Positions 9,473 through 18,154 of a DNA stretch of 64,000 nucleotides are shown here, piece after piece (position 1 is the stretch's first letter; each line of letters begins with the position of its first letter). Both the position numbers and the translations under genes were made by a program. The DNA is from Terrimonas sp. GTDB lineage: Bacteria; Bacteroidota; Bacteroidia; Chitinophagales; Chitinophagaceae. The stretch covers positions 62,001 through 126,000 of the forward strand of contig WGMO01000026.1 of the NCBI GenBank assembly GCA_016125075.1, in the 5' to 3' direction. The notes beneath the pieces were generated by a model. It worked only from the letters and a program-made list of their open reading frames with translations, ran no database searches and was not told the origin of the DNA.

Positions 9473-10912
9473 TTACTGACCTTTTATTTTAAACTCAAGT
9501 ACTTCGTCAATTTGTTCAAAAGGTATTTTTTTTGCAATGATCCTTTTTTCGCTGTCGAGCAGGTAAAGCGTAGGAACCGTTGTGATATCGTATAATTGTG
9601 AATACCCGGGGATACCGGATTTCACCCTTTCGCTTTCTTCTTCTTTCGAATAATATACATGCGTCCAGCCTTCGAGATGGTGGCCGGCGATGAATTTTTT
9701 CCATTCCGGTTTCCCCGCCTCGCTTTCTTTTGCGACGGCAAAGATCTTTACATTTTCATTCTTCCATTTTGCGCGGTAAATGGAATCGATCCGGGGTAAG
9801 GTTTCCTTACAATGCCCGCAGGTAGGGTCCCAAAAGCACACAACGGTAAAGGGACTGCTCATCCCGTAAAGCGTTTGCGTTTTACCGTTCGAGTCGGGAA
9901 GTTCGATATCAGAAGCCGGGTTGCCCAGCAGGTTAGCCATCAGGCTGTAAGCACGGTCAAAGACCGTTTTCTTCCCTTTTTCAGTCATCCAGCTGTAATC
10001 CTTCTGGGAGAAATATTTTTCAAAAAGGTGAACAAAGACCTTGTCCTCCCACATATACTTTTGGTTCAGGTACCGGTTCACGAATTTTACCAGTAGGAAT
10101 TTTTCCATTTCAGGGCTGGCGCTGGCATATCCCAGCATCCAGTCAAGTTCCCTGATCACCGAATCAGGGTTGGGGTATACCACCTGGTCGAAATATTTAT
10201 CAAGCTTGGGTTCAAAAACAGGTGTCCTAACCAGTCTTTCGTCAAAAAAATATACATCGTCCCAGTAATGTTTTTTGTAATACTGGTAGGCGTAGGTAGA
10301 ATCATATTTCCCGCCGGGTTGCTGGTCGGCAGGGGGGATAGCGGGTTCCTTCATGGCATTTAACAATACCGTTAGGGTAGCCTTGGGATGCGCTTTCACA
10401 AAATCGAGCCGGTACTGGTGTATGGCCTCGTTTTCTTTGTTGATGATGGCGGTGAATGCGGCGGAGTCTTTTGCGTTTTTTGCTTCCGCCAGTTGCTTTT
10501 TCGCCTTTTCAATTGCATTGCCTTTTTTAGCGGTGAATTGCTGGTAGGCATTAAAAAGCACATTGTCTTCCGAATTTTCAAACCGGATGCTGTTCAGGAT
10601 GTCTGCGGAATCGGCTGTGATGGAGAATTGCTGTTGTTTATCGATAAAGACCTCAAAATAATTGCTTTTATCCGGGTACCCTATCAGGTATAAACCTCCT
10701 TCCAGTTTCCGGTTGCCTTTAAAAACGCCGTAGCTGTTATCATCCAGGAGTACAGAATCAATGATCGGTTTTTGTTTGCCATAATAATACCCCAGGTAGA
10801 TATACTGGTTCTTGAATGGTTTGAAAGTAATCTTAATCTCAAAAGGATTTTCCTGTGCAGAAAGATCAGTGATAAGCGTAAACAGGAAAAAAGATAATAT
10901 GATACTTTTCAT
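9473..10912 (-). CDS. exported DUF4369/DUF5106 thioredoxin-family protein
   Basis: A 479-aa protein with a signal peptide cleaved around SAQEN (residue 20). Residues 25-130 match the DUF4369 beta domain, the middle matches a DUF5106-type helical region (YKKHYWDDVYFFDERLVRTPVFEPKLDKYF), and the C-terminus is a TlpA-like thioredoxin with FWDPTCGHC (CxxC at 365-368) and the cis-Pro segment ITTVPTLYLLD. This three-part architecture is common in Bacteroidota and is thought to act in periplasmic disulfide reduction or isomerisation; the substrate is unknown. It is the first gene of a pair with the parvulin isomerase. Another exported thioredoxin gene lies nearby at 4283-6298. Confidence 0.82.
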   Translation of the reverse strand: MKSIILSFFLFTLITDLSAQENPFEIKITFKPFKNQYIYLGYYYGKQKPIIDSVLLDDNSYGVFKGNRKLEGGLYLIGYPDKSNYFEVFIDKQQQFSITADSADILNSIRFENSEDNVLFNAYQQFTAKKGNAIEKAKKQLAEAKNAKDSAAFTAIINKENEAIHQYRLDFVKAHPKATLTVLLNAMKEPAIPPADQQPGGKYDSTYAYQYYKKHYWDDVYFFDERLVRTPVFEPKLDKYFDQVVYPNPDSVIRELDWMLGYASASPEMEKFLLVKFVNRYLNQKYMWEDKVFVHLFEKYFSQKDYSWMTEKGKKTVFDRAYSLMANLLGNPASDIELPDSNGKTQTLYGMSSPFTVVCFWDPTCGHCKETLPRIDSIYRAKWKNENVKIFAVAKESEAGKPEWKKFIAGHHLEGWTHVYYSKEEESERVKSGIPGYSQLYDITTVPTLYLLDSEKRIIAKKIPFEQIDEVLEFKIKGQ

Positions 10913-10992
10913 CAGGTATGACTTGTAAACGGGTAAAGTTATTTAAAAACCGATATTTAGCAGTTAAAAAGATGATAAATGCCCGGTTTTAG

Positions 10993-11025
10993 TTGTATGG
11001 TCATGGGCCGAAAGGCTTAGTTTTG
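10993..11025 (+). promoter_or_regulatory. rlmD promoter placed for a leaderless mRNA
   Basis: TTG at 10993-10995, a 22-base spacer and TAGTTTTG at 11018-11025. The expected transcription start is within a few bases of the GTG codon at 11030, leaving almost no 5' untranslated region. Confidence 0.6.
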
Positions 11026-11029
11026 CGGC

Positions 11030-12439
11030 GTGAGAAAAAAAAGGGATATCGTTCTGGAAAAAGTCTTGGTGGAAGACTATGCTGCTGAGGGTAAATCAAT
11101 TGCAAGAGTGGAAGGGAAGGTGATATTCATTGAAAGAGTCGTACCCGGGGATCTGGTAGATATCAGGCTGGGTAAAAATAAAAAGGACTGGGCTGAAGCC
11201 TATCCCATCAGGTTCCATGCACTATCTCCCGAAAGAGTTGAGCCTTTTTGTAATCATTTTGGTACCTGTGGGGGTTGCCAGTGGCAGATGTTGCCCTACG
11301 AAAAACAACTATTCTATAAGCAGAAACAGGTAGGAGAGGCGCTTCAACGAATCGGTAAGATCAATTTCCCTCCCTTATTACCCATACGGGGAGCAAAAGA
11401 AACGCAGTACTACCGCAATAAACTTGAATATACTTTTTGTACAAAACAATATATCCCTGCTGACCAATTTGACAAAGAGAACGCAAGTGCTGGCGCTGTT
11501 GGAGCCGCCGGTTTCCATGCCCGTGGTTTTTTTGACAAGGTGGTACAGATTGACCAATGCTACCTGCAGGCGGAACCTACCAACCTGATCAGGAAGTCGT
11601 TGGCCGATTTTGCAGCCCTGCATGATCTTGCATTTTATGATTTCAAGCAGCACACGGGGTTTTTGCGAAATGTGCAGGTTCGCATTTGTGAAACAGGGGA
11701 GATCATGGTCAATGTGATCGTTGGTTATGATGATGCGGCCATGATCAAACCATTATTGGAAGCCTTGCTGGAACGGGTACCCACGATCAGCACCTTGTTG
11801 TATACCGTGAACACAAAGTTCAACGATAGTATCTATGACCTGCAACCGGTTATTTTTTCCGGCAGGGGTTATATCACAGAAAAACTGGAGGATTATTATT
11901 TCAAGATCGGCCCCAAATCTTTTTTTCAGACCAATACCCGGCAGGCCGAGCAGTTATACTCGATCACCAGGGAATTTGCCGAACTTTCAGGTTCAGAGAT
12001 CGTTTATGATTTGTATTGTGGTACTGGTAGTATCGGCATTTTTTTAAGTAAGCGGGCTAAAAAAATAATCGGGGTAGAACTGATTCCGGAGGCCATTCAG
12101 GATGCCCGGGAAAATGCCTTGTTGAATCAAATCGGCAATGCCGAGTTTTATGCCGGGGATGTGATAAGGATCTGTGATGATGCTTTTTTTGCGACTCATG
12201 GCAGGCCCGACGTAATCATTACCGATCCGCCGAGAGCGGGTATGCCTGAAAAGCTGGTGAAGAAGATTTTGGAAATAGAAGCCCCGGTTGTGGTGTATGT
12301 CAGCTGTAACCCGGCTACACAGGCCAGGGACTTGTCGCTGCTGGATGAAAAATATGTGATCACAAAATTGCAGCCGGTGGATATGTTTCCGCATACCCAT
12401 CATATTGAAAATGTTGCACAGTTAAAATTAAGAAAGTAA
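11030..12439 (+). CDS. rlmD: 23S rRNA (uracil-5-)-methyltransferase, RlmD/TrmA family
   Basis: A 469-aa protein. Residues about 6-62 form a TRAM RNA-binding domain (KVLVEDYAAEGKSIARV). Cys74, Cys80 and Cys83 with a Cys near 176 are the iron-sulfur ligands. The SAM fold carries DLYCGTGSIG, and the catalytic Cys426 sits in VSCNPATQARDL. The family makes 5-methyluridine in rRNA from SAM. RlmD is the likeliest assignment, but RlmCD-like specificity cannot be excluded. The start is GTG at 11030; the TRAM domain begins directly after it and no ATG fits better. The -7 promoter element ends five bases upstream, so the mRNA is probably leaderless. Confidence 0.85.
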   Translation: MRKKRDIVLEKVLVEDYAAEGKSIARVEGKVIFIERVVPGDLVDIRLGKNKKDWAEAYPIRFHALSPERVEPFCNHFGTCGGCQWQMLPYEKQLFYKQKQVGEALQRIGKINFPPLLPIRGAKETQYYRNKLEYTFCTKQYIPADQFDKENASAGAVGAAGFHARGFFDKVVQIDQCYLQAEPTNLIRKSLADFAALHDLAFYDFKQHTGFLRNVQVRICETGEIMVNVIVGYDDAAMIKPLLEALLERVPTISTLLYTVNTKFNDSIYDLQPVIFSGRGYITEKLEDYYFKIGPKSFFQTNTRQAEQLYSITREFAELSGSEIVYDLYCGTGSIGIFLSKRAKKIIGVELIPEAIQDARENALLNQIGNAEFYAGDVIRICDDAFFATHGRPDVIITDPPRAGMPEKLVKKILEIEAPVVVYVSCNPATQARDLSLLDEKYVITKLQPVDMFPHTHHIENVAQLKLRK

Positions 12440-12449
12440 AATATCAGTG

Positions 12450-13097
12450 ATGAGTACAGTACGATTTACCAGACCGGATAATTTTCCTCCTGTTGTAAAA
12501 AACCTGCTGATCATAAACGGGTTGGTATTTGTGGCACAGTTGATATTCCTGGGGAAAAATATCGACCTGGCAGATTATGGCGGTCTTTACAACTGGCGGT
12601 TCAGTTCAGATGACCTTGCCGGTTTAGGGAAAATCGGGTTCAAACCCTACCAGTTTGTAACGCACATGTTCATGCATGCCAGTTTTAGCCATATTCTTTT
12701 TAATATGTTTGGCTTATGGATGTTTGGCCGGATCCTGGAATCCCGTTTGGGATCAAAAAAGTTTTTGATTTTATATTTTGTTGCGGGGTTAGGGGCGGCA
12801 TTCCTTCAGGAGATTATGGGAGGATTCGGTATTGCTATTGGTGCCTCCGGGGCCATCATGGGCATATTTGCCGCATTCGGGTACCTTTTCCCCAACACAG
12901 AGCTGATGCTTATTTTTTTACCGATACCTGTAAAAGCCAAGTATTTTATACCGGCCCTGATTGCCCTGGATCTCTTTGGGGGTATCTACAAGGCGCCCGG
13001 GGACAATATTGCGCACTGGGCGCACCTTGGCGGCGCAATAGCCGGGTTTTTATTGGTGATTTACTGGAACAAAACAGACAGAAATTCGTTCTATTAA
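12450..13097 (+). CDS. rhomboid family intramembrane serine protease
   Basis: A 215-aa, six-helix membrane protein of the rhomboid family. The catalytic Ser133 is in GASGAIMG and the catalytic His192 in AHWAHLGG; the family HMFMHASFSHILFNM segment is at 72-86. Rhomboids cut substrate helices inside the membrane. A GTG three bases upstream is in frame, but the ATG at 12450 is preferred. It begins 10 bp after rlmD and precedes a second rhomboid gene, so rlmD and this gene could be cotranscribed. The substrate is unknown. Confidence 0.9.
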   Translation: MSTVRFTRPDNFPPVVKNLLIINGLVFVAQLIFLGKNIDLADYGGLYNWRFSSDDLAGLGKIGFKPYQFVTHMFMHASFSHILFNMFGLWMFGRILESRLGSKKFLILYFVAGLGAAFLQEIMGGFGIAIGASGAIMGIFAAFGYLFPNTELMLIFLPIPVKAKYFIPALIALDLFGGIYKAPGDNIAHWAHLGGAIAGFLLVIYWNKTDRNSFY

Positions 13098-13141
13098 CAG
13101 GAGGAAAGGGCTGAAAGAAGGTTCAAATTTCTACCTTCCTA

Positions 13142-13149
13142 TAAATTTG
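13142..13149 (+). promoter_or_regulatory. -7 element upstream of second rhomboid gene
   Basis: TAAATTTG is an exact TAnnTTTG match 17 bases before the ATG. A convincing TTTG element at the expected upstream distance is not obvious. Confidence 0.45.
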
Positions 13150-13166
13150 TATATCAAGAAAAAGGC

Positions 13167-14096
13167 ATGAACTATTACGATCAAAGAAGCCGCAGCAGGT
13201 TTACATCGGTGCTCGATAACAATGCACTTGTGATGCTTATCGCCATTCACCTGGTTGTTTTTGTCTTATTCAGTTTTATCAACGTATTTTATTTTTTCTC
13301 CTTCGAAAAGGAAATCGCAAGGGTCCATTTTTACCAGGATATCTATACCAATCTTGCTATTCCGGCCGGTTTCCGTGAATTTTTACACAAACCCTGGACA
13401 TTGCTGACGCATATGTTCTATCATTTTGAGGTGTGGCACCTGATCAGCAATATGATCTGGTTATGGATGTTCGGGTATATCCTACATGATCTGACCGGAA
13501 ACAACAAGATCATTCCCATTTTTCTGTATGGAGGATTGGGAGGCGCTGTTGCCTTTATGCTGGTCTATAACCTGATCCCTGCATTGCATGCAGACATCGA
13601 GGGGGTTAATGCCGTTGGTGGTTCTGCCGGAGTGATGGCCGTTGCCATCGCCACCACCATGATCGCGCCCGGATTCCGTTTGTTTCCCTTTATTAATGGG
13701 GGTATTCCGTTATGGGTCCTGACCATGATATTTGTGATCATTGACCTGGCCGCCCTGCCCATCAACAACCACGGTGGTCATATTGCCCATATCGGTGGCG
13801 CCCTTACGGGTTATCTTTTTATCGTCCTGTACCGGCGAGGGTATGATGGCAGTGAGTGGATGAATAATTTTTATGACTGGTTCACCAATATTTTTAACCC
13901 GGACAAGCCTAAGAAGAAAAATACGATCAAAGACCATCTCTTTTACAAATCCCGGAGGGCTCCCTACGAAAAAACAATGAACCTGACCCAGCAGCGGATT
14001 GATGAAATCCTTGATAAGATCAACCAGAAAGGATATGGCTCCCTGACCAGTGAAGAAAAAGAATTATTAAAGCGTGCCAGCAAAGAAGATTTGTAA
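13167..14096 (+). CDS. rhomboid family protease with C-terminal cytosolic tail
   Basis: A 309-aa rhomboid with catalytic Ser153 in GGSAGVM and His208 in GHIAHIGG, and the conserved LTHMFYHFEVWHLISNMIWLWMFG block split here over residues 80-103. Compared with its neighbour it has a longer first loop and a tail of about 85 residues after the last helix. The tail ends in LDKINQKGYGSLTSEEKELL, a small helical motif (DUF6576-like) seen at the end of many Bacteroidota rhomboids. It has its own -7 element and is followed after 9 bp by an EEP-family gene. It is a divergent paralogue of the preceding gene; substrate unknown. Confidence 0.9.
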   Translation: MNYYDQRSRSRFTSVLDNNALVMLIAIHLVVFVLFSFINVFYFFSFEKEIARVHFYQDIYTNLAIPAGFREFLHKPWTLLTHMFYHFEVWHLISNMIWLWMFGYILHDLTGNNKIIPIFLYGGLGGAVAFMLVYNLIPALHADIEGVNAVGGSAGVMAVAIATTMIAPGFRLFPFINGGIPLWVLTMIFVIIDLAALPINNHGGHIAHIGGALTGYLFIVLYRRGYDGSEWMNNFYDWFTNIFNPDKPKKKNTIKDHLFYKSRRAPYEKTMNLTQQRIDEILDKINQKGYGSLTSEEKELLKRASKEDL

Positions 14097-14105
14097 ATTT
14101 ACAGA

Positions 14106-15221
14106 ATGGTCATCAGCATCAGGAAAACGGGAAAAAAGGTTTTGTTTTTCTGCAACATCATCATAGTTGTGGCATTCCTGCTTTCCTGCCTTGCCCCAGT
14201 CTTAAATCCCTCCAAATGGTGGCTAATCGCTTTTTTAGGCCTGGGGTTCCCCTTCCTTTTCATGCTGGTGGCTGCCTTTGCCCTGTTCTGGGCTTTCTTA
14301 AGGAAACGGATAGCCTGGATATCGGTTCTTGCCCTGCTGATGGCCTGGAAAAACATTACTGTATCCTTTGCATTTCATAAACAGCACCCGTTTTCCGCCA
14401 TAAAAAATGATGGCGATATCAGGGTGGTCAGCTGGAATGTGGCTCGTTTTATTGAATGGAAAAAGAACAACAATAAAGGGAGCCAGCAACGATTAAAGAT
14501 ACTTGAACAGATAAAACAGCTGGGTGGTGATATTCTTTGCCTGCAGGAATTCTTTCATTCTCCCGATTCAACTTATTACAATAATATTGATAAGATCCAG
14601 GCCATGGGTTACCCCTATTATTATTTTTCTTATGACCCCGACGGTTGGCATCAGTATATCGGTTCCATCATATTTTCCAGGTTTCCCATCATCGATACCG
14701 GTATGGTGAGGTATTTCCGGCCTTCGATGCCGGAGGCGTTGATATATGCCGATATACGCTGTGGAAATGATACGGTGAGGGTCTTTACCACCCATCTTCA
14801 GTCCGTTCAGTTCAGGAAGAACGATTATAATGCAATGGAAAAGGTGAAACAGGTAGAAGACAGTTTTTTTGTAAAGACCAAAACCGTATTGGGTAAAGTG
14901 AAAAAGGCCCTCAAATACAGGAGTACCCAGTCGCAGGTGGTAAGGGATATCCTGGATAACAGCCCCTATCCGTCCATCCTGTGCGGGGATTTTAATGATA
15001 TCCCTAATTCCTATACCTATTTCACCATTCGGGGTGACATGCAGGATGCATTTCTTCAAAAAGGGTTTGGGATCGGCAGGACATTTTCTTCGCTTTCACC
15101 GACCCTGAGAATTGATTATATATTTGCGGATGATCATTTCACGATAAAACAGTTCCAGCGTATCGCAAAACGGAATTCCGACCATTATATGCTGCGGGCT
15201 GATTTAAAAATCATACATTAA
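14106..15221 (+). CDS. membrane-anchored endonuclease/exonuclease/phosphatase (EEP) family protein
   Basis: A 371-aa protein with two or three N-terminal membrane helices (about 12-80) and an EEP domain from about 103 to the end. EEP landmarks are RVVSWNVARF, the metal-binding Glu in DILCLQEFF, TTHLQSVQ, CGDFNDIPNS and the terminal SDHYML. This fold hydrolyses phosphodiester or phosphomonoester bonds (nucleases, sphingomyelinases, inositol phosphatases); the substrate here cannot be read from sequence. It follows the second rhomboid gene by 9 bp and is followed by a paralogue of identical length. The domain faces the cytosol or periplasm depending on helix number, which I cannot settle. Confidence 0.82.
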   Translation: MVISIRKTGKKVLFFCNIIIVVAFLLSCLAPVLNPSKWWLIAFLGLGFPFLFMLVAAFALFWAFLRKRIAWISVLALLMAWKNITVSFAFHKQHPFSAIKNDGDIRVVSWNVARFIEWKKNNNKGSQQRLKILEQIKQLGGDILCLQEFFHSPDSTYYNNIDKIQAMGYPYYYFSYDPDGWHQYIGSIIFSRFPIIDTGMVRYFRPSMPEALIYADIRCGNDTVRVFTTHLQSVQFRKNDYNAMEKVKQVEDSFFVKTKTVLGKVKKALKYRSTQSQVVRDILDNSPYPSILCGDFNDIPNSYTYFTIRGDMQDAFLQKGFGIGRTFSSLSPTLRIDYIFADDHFTIKQFQRIAKRNSDHYMLRADLKIIH

Positions 15222-15246
15222 TAGCTCAAAAAAATTACTCATCCAG

Positions 15247-16362
15247 TTGAAAAAAGCTTTCAATATTTTTCTTCATGCATGTTATGTTGTATTCTCCCTG
15301 CTCTATATTTCTTCTTTTTTTATAGGCTGGCTAGATCCCAGACAATGGTGGTTGATTTCATCCCTTGCTTATATATTTCCCTTTTTGTTTTTTGGAATGC
15401 TTCTCTTTTTAATTTATTGGGTGTTCCAGAAGAATAAAGTAAAAATCCTGGTCACTTTTGTTATTATTTTATGTTGCTGGAAAAACATTCAGGCGGTAAT
15501 TTCAATAGGAGGAGGTGAAGGGAGCAAGGCAATGAAGCAAAAAAATACGGTTCGGGTACTGACATGGAATGTAATGCGGATGGGTGAAATAGATGCTTAT
15601 ACTGAGGAACGAAAACAGGTCCGATACAAGGCCATGAATGAAATAAGCTTACAGGATGCTGATATCCTTTGTTTGCAGGAATTCCATCATGCAACGGGCC
15701 CCAATTATTTTTCCAACATCCCATTTATAACCGATACTTTAGGCTTTCCTTATTTTTATTATTCAAGGGATTTCGAGGCATTTGGTGGTTTGTATATGCA
15801 AGGGACAATTATTTTTTCAAAATTTCCGATCGTTGATTCCGGTAAGATTCAATTCCAGGCGCCTACTTTCCCGGAAAGTTTAATTTATGCTGATATTAAA
15901 GTGGGGAAGGATACGGTCAGGGTATATACAACCCACCTGCAGTCTTTCAGTTTTGCACAGGAAGATTATCAGGAAATGCAAAGATTGAATGTGAGTAACG
16001 ATTCAAATAGTAGTTCCCGAAAAAGATTATTTAATAAAATAAAACATGCTATCATCAACAGGTCGCTTCAGGCAGGTTGGGTTCGGCAAGCCACCGATAA
16101 AAGCCCCTACCCAAAAATTTTGTGTGGCGACTTCAATGATGTACCGGGTTCTTACACTTATTTTAAGATTAAAGGGGGTATGAAAGATGCCTTTTTGGAA
16201 AAAGGTTGGGGTTTAGGAAGGACCTTTTCCAGGATTTCTCCTACCCTCAGAATCGACTACTTATTTCATGACCCAGGAATCATTGTTAAACAGGTATATC
16301 GAATGAAACAGGAATTGTCTGATCATTTTGGGCTCGTTACAGATCTCCAGATTGGGAATTGA
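15247..16362 (+). CDS. EEP family protein, tandem paralogue of the preceding gene
   Basis: A 371-aa protein, the same length and layout as the gene at 14106-15221: two to three N-terminal helices with shared WLDPRQWWLIS and CCWKNI landmarks, then an EEP domain (RVLTWNVMRM, DILCLQEFHH, TTHLQSFS, CGDFNDVPGSYTYF, RIDYLFHD, SDHFGL). The start is TTG at 15247; it is supported because the N-terminus then aligns with the paralogue, and no upstream ATG is in frame. The gene is visibly richer in A and T than its neighbours. This could mean older duplication with drift or replacement by a transferred copy. It ends 22 bp before the cysS leader ORF. Confidence 0.8.
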   Translation: MKKAFNIFLHACYVVFSLLYISSFFIGWLDPRQWWLISSLAYIFPFLFFGMLLFLIYWVFQKNKVKILVTFVIILCCWKNIQAVISIGGGEGSKAMKQKNTVRVLTWNVMRMGEIDAYTEERKQVRYKAMNEISLQDADILCLQEFHHATGPNYFSNIPFITDTLGFPYFYYSRDFEAFGGLYMQGTIIFSKFPIVDSGKIQFQAPTFPESLIYADIKVGKDTVRVYTTHLQSFSFAQEDYQEMQRLNVSNDSNSSSRKRLFNKIKHAIINRSLQAGWVRQATDKSPYPKILCGDFNDVPGSYTYFKIKGGMKDAFLEKGWGLGRTFSRISPTLRIDYLFHDPGIIVKQVYRMKQELSDHFGLVTDLQIGN

Positions 16363-16371
16363 CAAATTTTG

Positions 16372-16379
16372 TATCTTCA
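16372..16379 (+). promoter_or_regulatory. possible -7 element for the cysS leader transcript
   Basis: TATCTTCA is a partial match to TAnnTTTG. It ends four bases before the leader ATG, so the transcript would be essentially leaderless. The upstream element is weak (TTG at 16352-16354, 17-base spacing). Confidence 0.35.
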
Positions 16380-16383
16380 CCCC

Positions 16384-16428
16384 ATGAATCTTACCTCTAC
16401 CAGGCGCTTCTCCTGCTGTTGTTGTTAA
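16384..16428 (+). CDS. Cys-rich leader peptide upstream of cysS
   Basis: A 14-codon mini-ORF encoding MNLTSTRRFSCCCC, with TGC TGT TGT TGT immediately before the stop TAA. It lies 66 bp upstream of cysS on the same strand. A run of four Cys codons ahead of cysteinyl-tRNA synthetase is what a ribosome-stalling sensor of charged Cys-tRNA would look like. The Cys codons (GTTGTT, 16421-16426) can pair with AGCAAC (16432-16437), and a second GCAACTG copy at 16464-16470 offers an alternative partner. I see no classical terminator between it and cysS, so the mechanism (attenuation, translational coupling or RNA stability) is open. Too short for standard gene calling. Confidence 0.6.
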   Translation: MNLTSTRRFSCCCC

Positions 16429-16456
16429 TTTAGCAACTGTACTCCCGTTCCTTTTC

Positions 16457-16464
16457 TATTTTTG
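16457..16464 (+). promoter_or_regulatory. -7 element directly upstream of cysS
   Basis: TATTTTTG is an exact TAnnTTTG match 30 bases before the cysS ATG and downstream of the leader ORF. It could give a leader-free cysS transcript. No TTTG element sits at ideal spacing, so it may also be coincidence. Confidence 0.4.
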
Positions 16465-16494
16465 CAACTGATTTATTGACCTCATAAGTTTACA

Positions 16495-17988
16495 ATGACT
16501 AACCTGAAAATATATAACTCCTATACCAGAAAGAAAGAAGTCTTTTCACCCATCACACCCGGGCATGTTGGCATGTATGTATGCGGACCCACAGTGAGCG
16601 GGGAAAGCCATATGGGGCATGCCAGGCCCTATATCACCTTTGATGTAGTAAACCGGTACCTGACCCATCTGGGCTATAAGGTGCGGTATGTTCGGAATAT
16701 TACCGATGCCGGCCATTTTGAAGAGGAAGGCAGGGAAGCGGAAGACAAGATTTCAAAAAAAGCCGTGCTGGAAAAACTCGAACCCATGGAACTGGTGCAG
16801 AAATACACCAACCTCTTTCACTGGGCAATGAAACGGTTCAACAATATTGAACCGAGTATTGAACCAACGGCTACAGGACATATTGTAGAGCAGATTGAAA
16901 TGATCAAAAAGATCATTGCGGCAGGATATGCGTATGAAGTGAATGGCTCGGTGTATTTTGATATCTCCAAATATGCTGAAGACCATGACTACGGCAAACT
17001 CAGCGGCCGGGTCATCGACGATTTGCTGGAAACAACCAGGGTGCTTGAAGGGCAGGATGAAAAAAGGAATAAGGCGGATTTTGCCTTATGGAAAAACGCT
17101 GCCCCGGAACACATCATGCGCTGGCAAAGCCCCTGGGGTGTCGGTTTTCCAGGATGGCATATTGAATGTTCTGCCATGGCTACCAAATACCTGGGGCCCG
17201 AGTTTGATATACATGGCGGGGGTATGGATCTGCAATTTCCACACCATGAAAGCGAAATAGCCCAGAGTACGATTTGCAACCATACCGCCCCGGTTCGTTA
17301 CTGGATGCATAACAACATGATCACCATCAACGGGAAAAAGATGGGAAAGAGCTATAATAATGTCATCAAGCTCACAGAGTTATTCAGCGGCGATCACCCC
17401 GCCCTCGAAAAACCCTATCACCCCATGGTTGTCCGTTTTTTTATCCTCCAGACCCAGTACCGGAGTACCCTGGATTTCAGCAATGAGGCCCTGCAGGCGG
17501 CGGAAAAAGGATTGAAAAGATTATGGGAAGCCTACGAGAAGTTGCAGGCCATGGAATATGGAACCACTCCCGAAAAGCCGGATGAAGCACTGGAATCAAA
17601 AGTCAGCAGGACTTTGGCGGAACTGGATGAGTTTATGAACGATGACTTTAATACAGCCAAGGTGCTGGCAAACCTCTTTGAACTTGTGCCCGTTATCAAT
17701 TCGATAAAAGACAAAACTATTCCCCTGGCCGCTTTATCCCGGACAGGGTTTGAGTTGCTGAAAAAGCAGTTCAGGGTATATATGGAAGATATCCTGGGTT
17801 TACAGGATGTATCGGGTGCGGATAACGAAAAACTGGAAAAAGTGCTGCAATTGCTGATTGAATTACGGAAAGAAGCCAAGAAAAATAAGGACTTTTTTAC
17901 TTCCGATAAGATCCGGGACCAGCTATCTGCGGCAGGGATCATGCTCAAAGATGAAAAGGACGGTGGCATAAGCGTCAGCTATGAATAG
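16495..17988 (+). CDS. cysS: cysteinyl-tRNA synthetase
   Basis: A 497-aa class I tRNA synthetase. Zn ligand Cys30 is in YVCGPTV, the HIGH-type motif is HMGH (39-42), the conserved GWHIECSAM and FPHHESE segments follow, and the KMSKS-type loop is KMGKS (282-286). It charges tRNA-Cys with cysteine using ATP in the cytosol. Length fits the family (460-500 aa). The ATG at 16495 is followed at once by the typical [12 protein letters not shown] opening. A strong terminator follows, so it is a single-gene unit. Upstream lies the Cys-codon leader ORF, suggesting control by cysteine or Cys-tRNA supply in a phylum that lacks T-box control of this gene. Confidence 0.96.
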   Translation: MTNLKIYNSYTRKKEVFSPITPGHVGMYVCGPTVSGESHMGHARPYITFDVVNRYLTHLGYKVRYVRNITDAGHFEEEGREAEDKISKKAVLEKLEPMELVQKYTNLFHWAMKRFNNIEPSIEPTATGHIVEQIEMIKKIIAAGYAYEVNGSVYFDISKYAEDHDYGKLSGRVIDDLLETTRVLEGQDEKRNKADFALWKNAAPEHIMRWQSPWGVGFPGWHIECSAMATKYLGPEFDIHGGGMDLQFPHHESEIAQSTICNHTAPVRYWMHNNMITINGKKMGKSYNNVIKLTELFSGDHPALEKPYHPMVVRFFILQTQYRSTLDFSNEALQAAEKGLKRLWEAYEKLQAMEYGTTPEKPDEALESKVSRTLAELDEFMNDDFNTAKVLANLFELVPVINSIKDKTIPLAALSRTGFELLKKQFRVYMEDILGLQDVSGADNEKLEKVLQLLIELRKEAKKNKDFFTSDKIRDQLSAAGIMLKDEKDGGISVSYE

Positions 17989-18003
17989 CTTTTAACAACA
18001 TCC

Positions 18004-18029
18004 AAAAAGCGGCATTTATGCCGCTTTTT
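18004..18029 (+). terminator. intrinsic terminator of cysS
   Basis: AAAAAGCGGCA (18004-18014) pairs with TGCCGCTTTTT (18019-18029) over a very short loop and runs into T residues, 15 bases after the stop codon. Confidence 0.88.
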
Positions 18030-18086
18030 TATTTCCGTTAAACAATTTCACGACCTCAAATCGACGTTTCGTCGCTAATATATACG

Positions 18087-18129
18087 GTTCACACCCAGTT
18101 GGGATACTTTCCTGTTCAGTCCCTGTTAT
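18087..18129 (+). promoter_or_regulatory. candidate LytTR-type operator repeats before first FAS1 gene
   Basis: GTTCAcaCC at 18087 and GTTCAgtCC at 18114 are two copies of a GTTCA-nn-CC motif 27 bp apart. Similar copies lie upstream of the second FAS1 gene. The LytTR regulator gene sits between the two FAS1 genes. The link is inference; the core only loosely matches the known LytTR repeat. Confidence 0.25.
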
Positions 18130-18154
18130 AATACTTAAACAAAATATTTCAACT

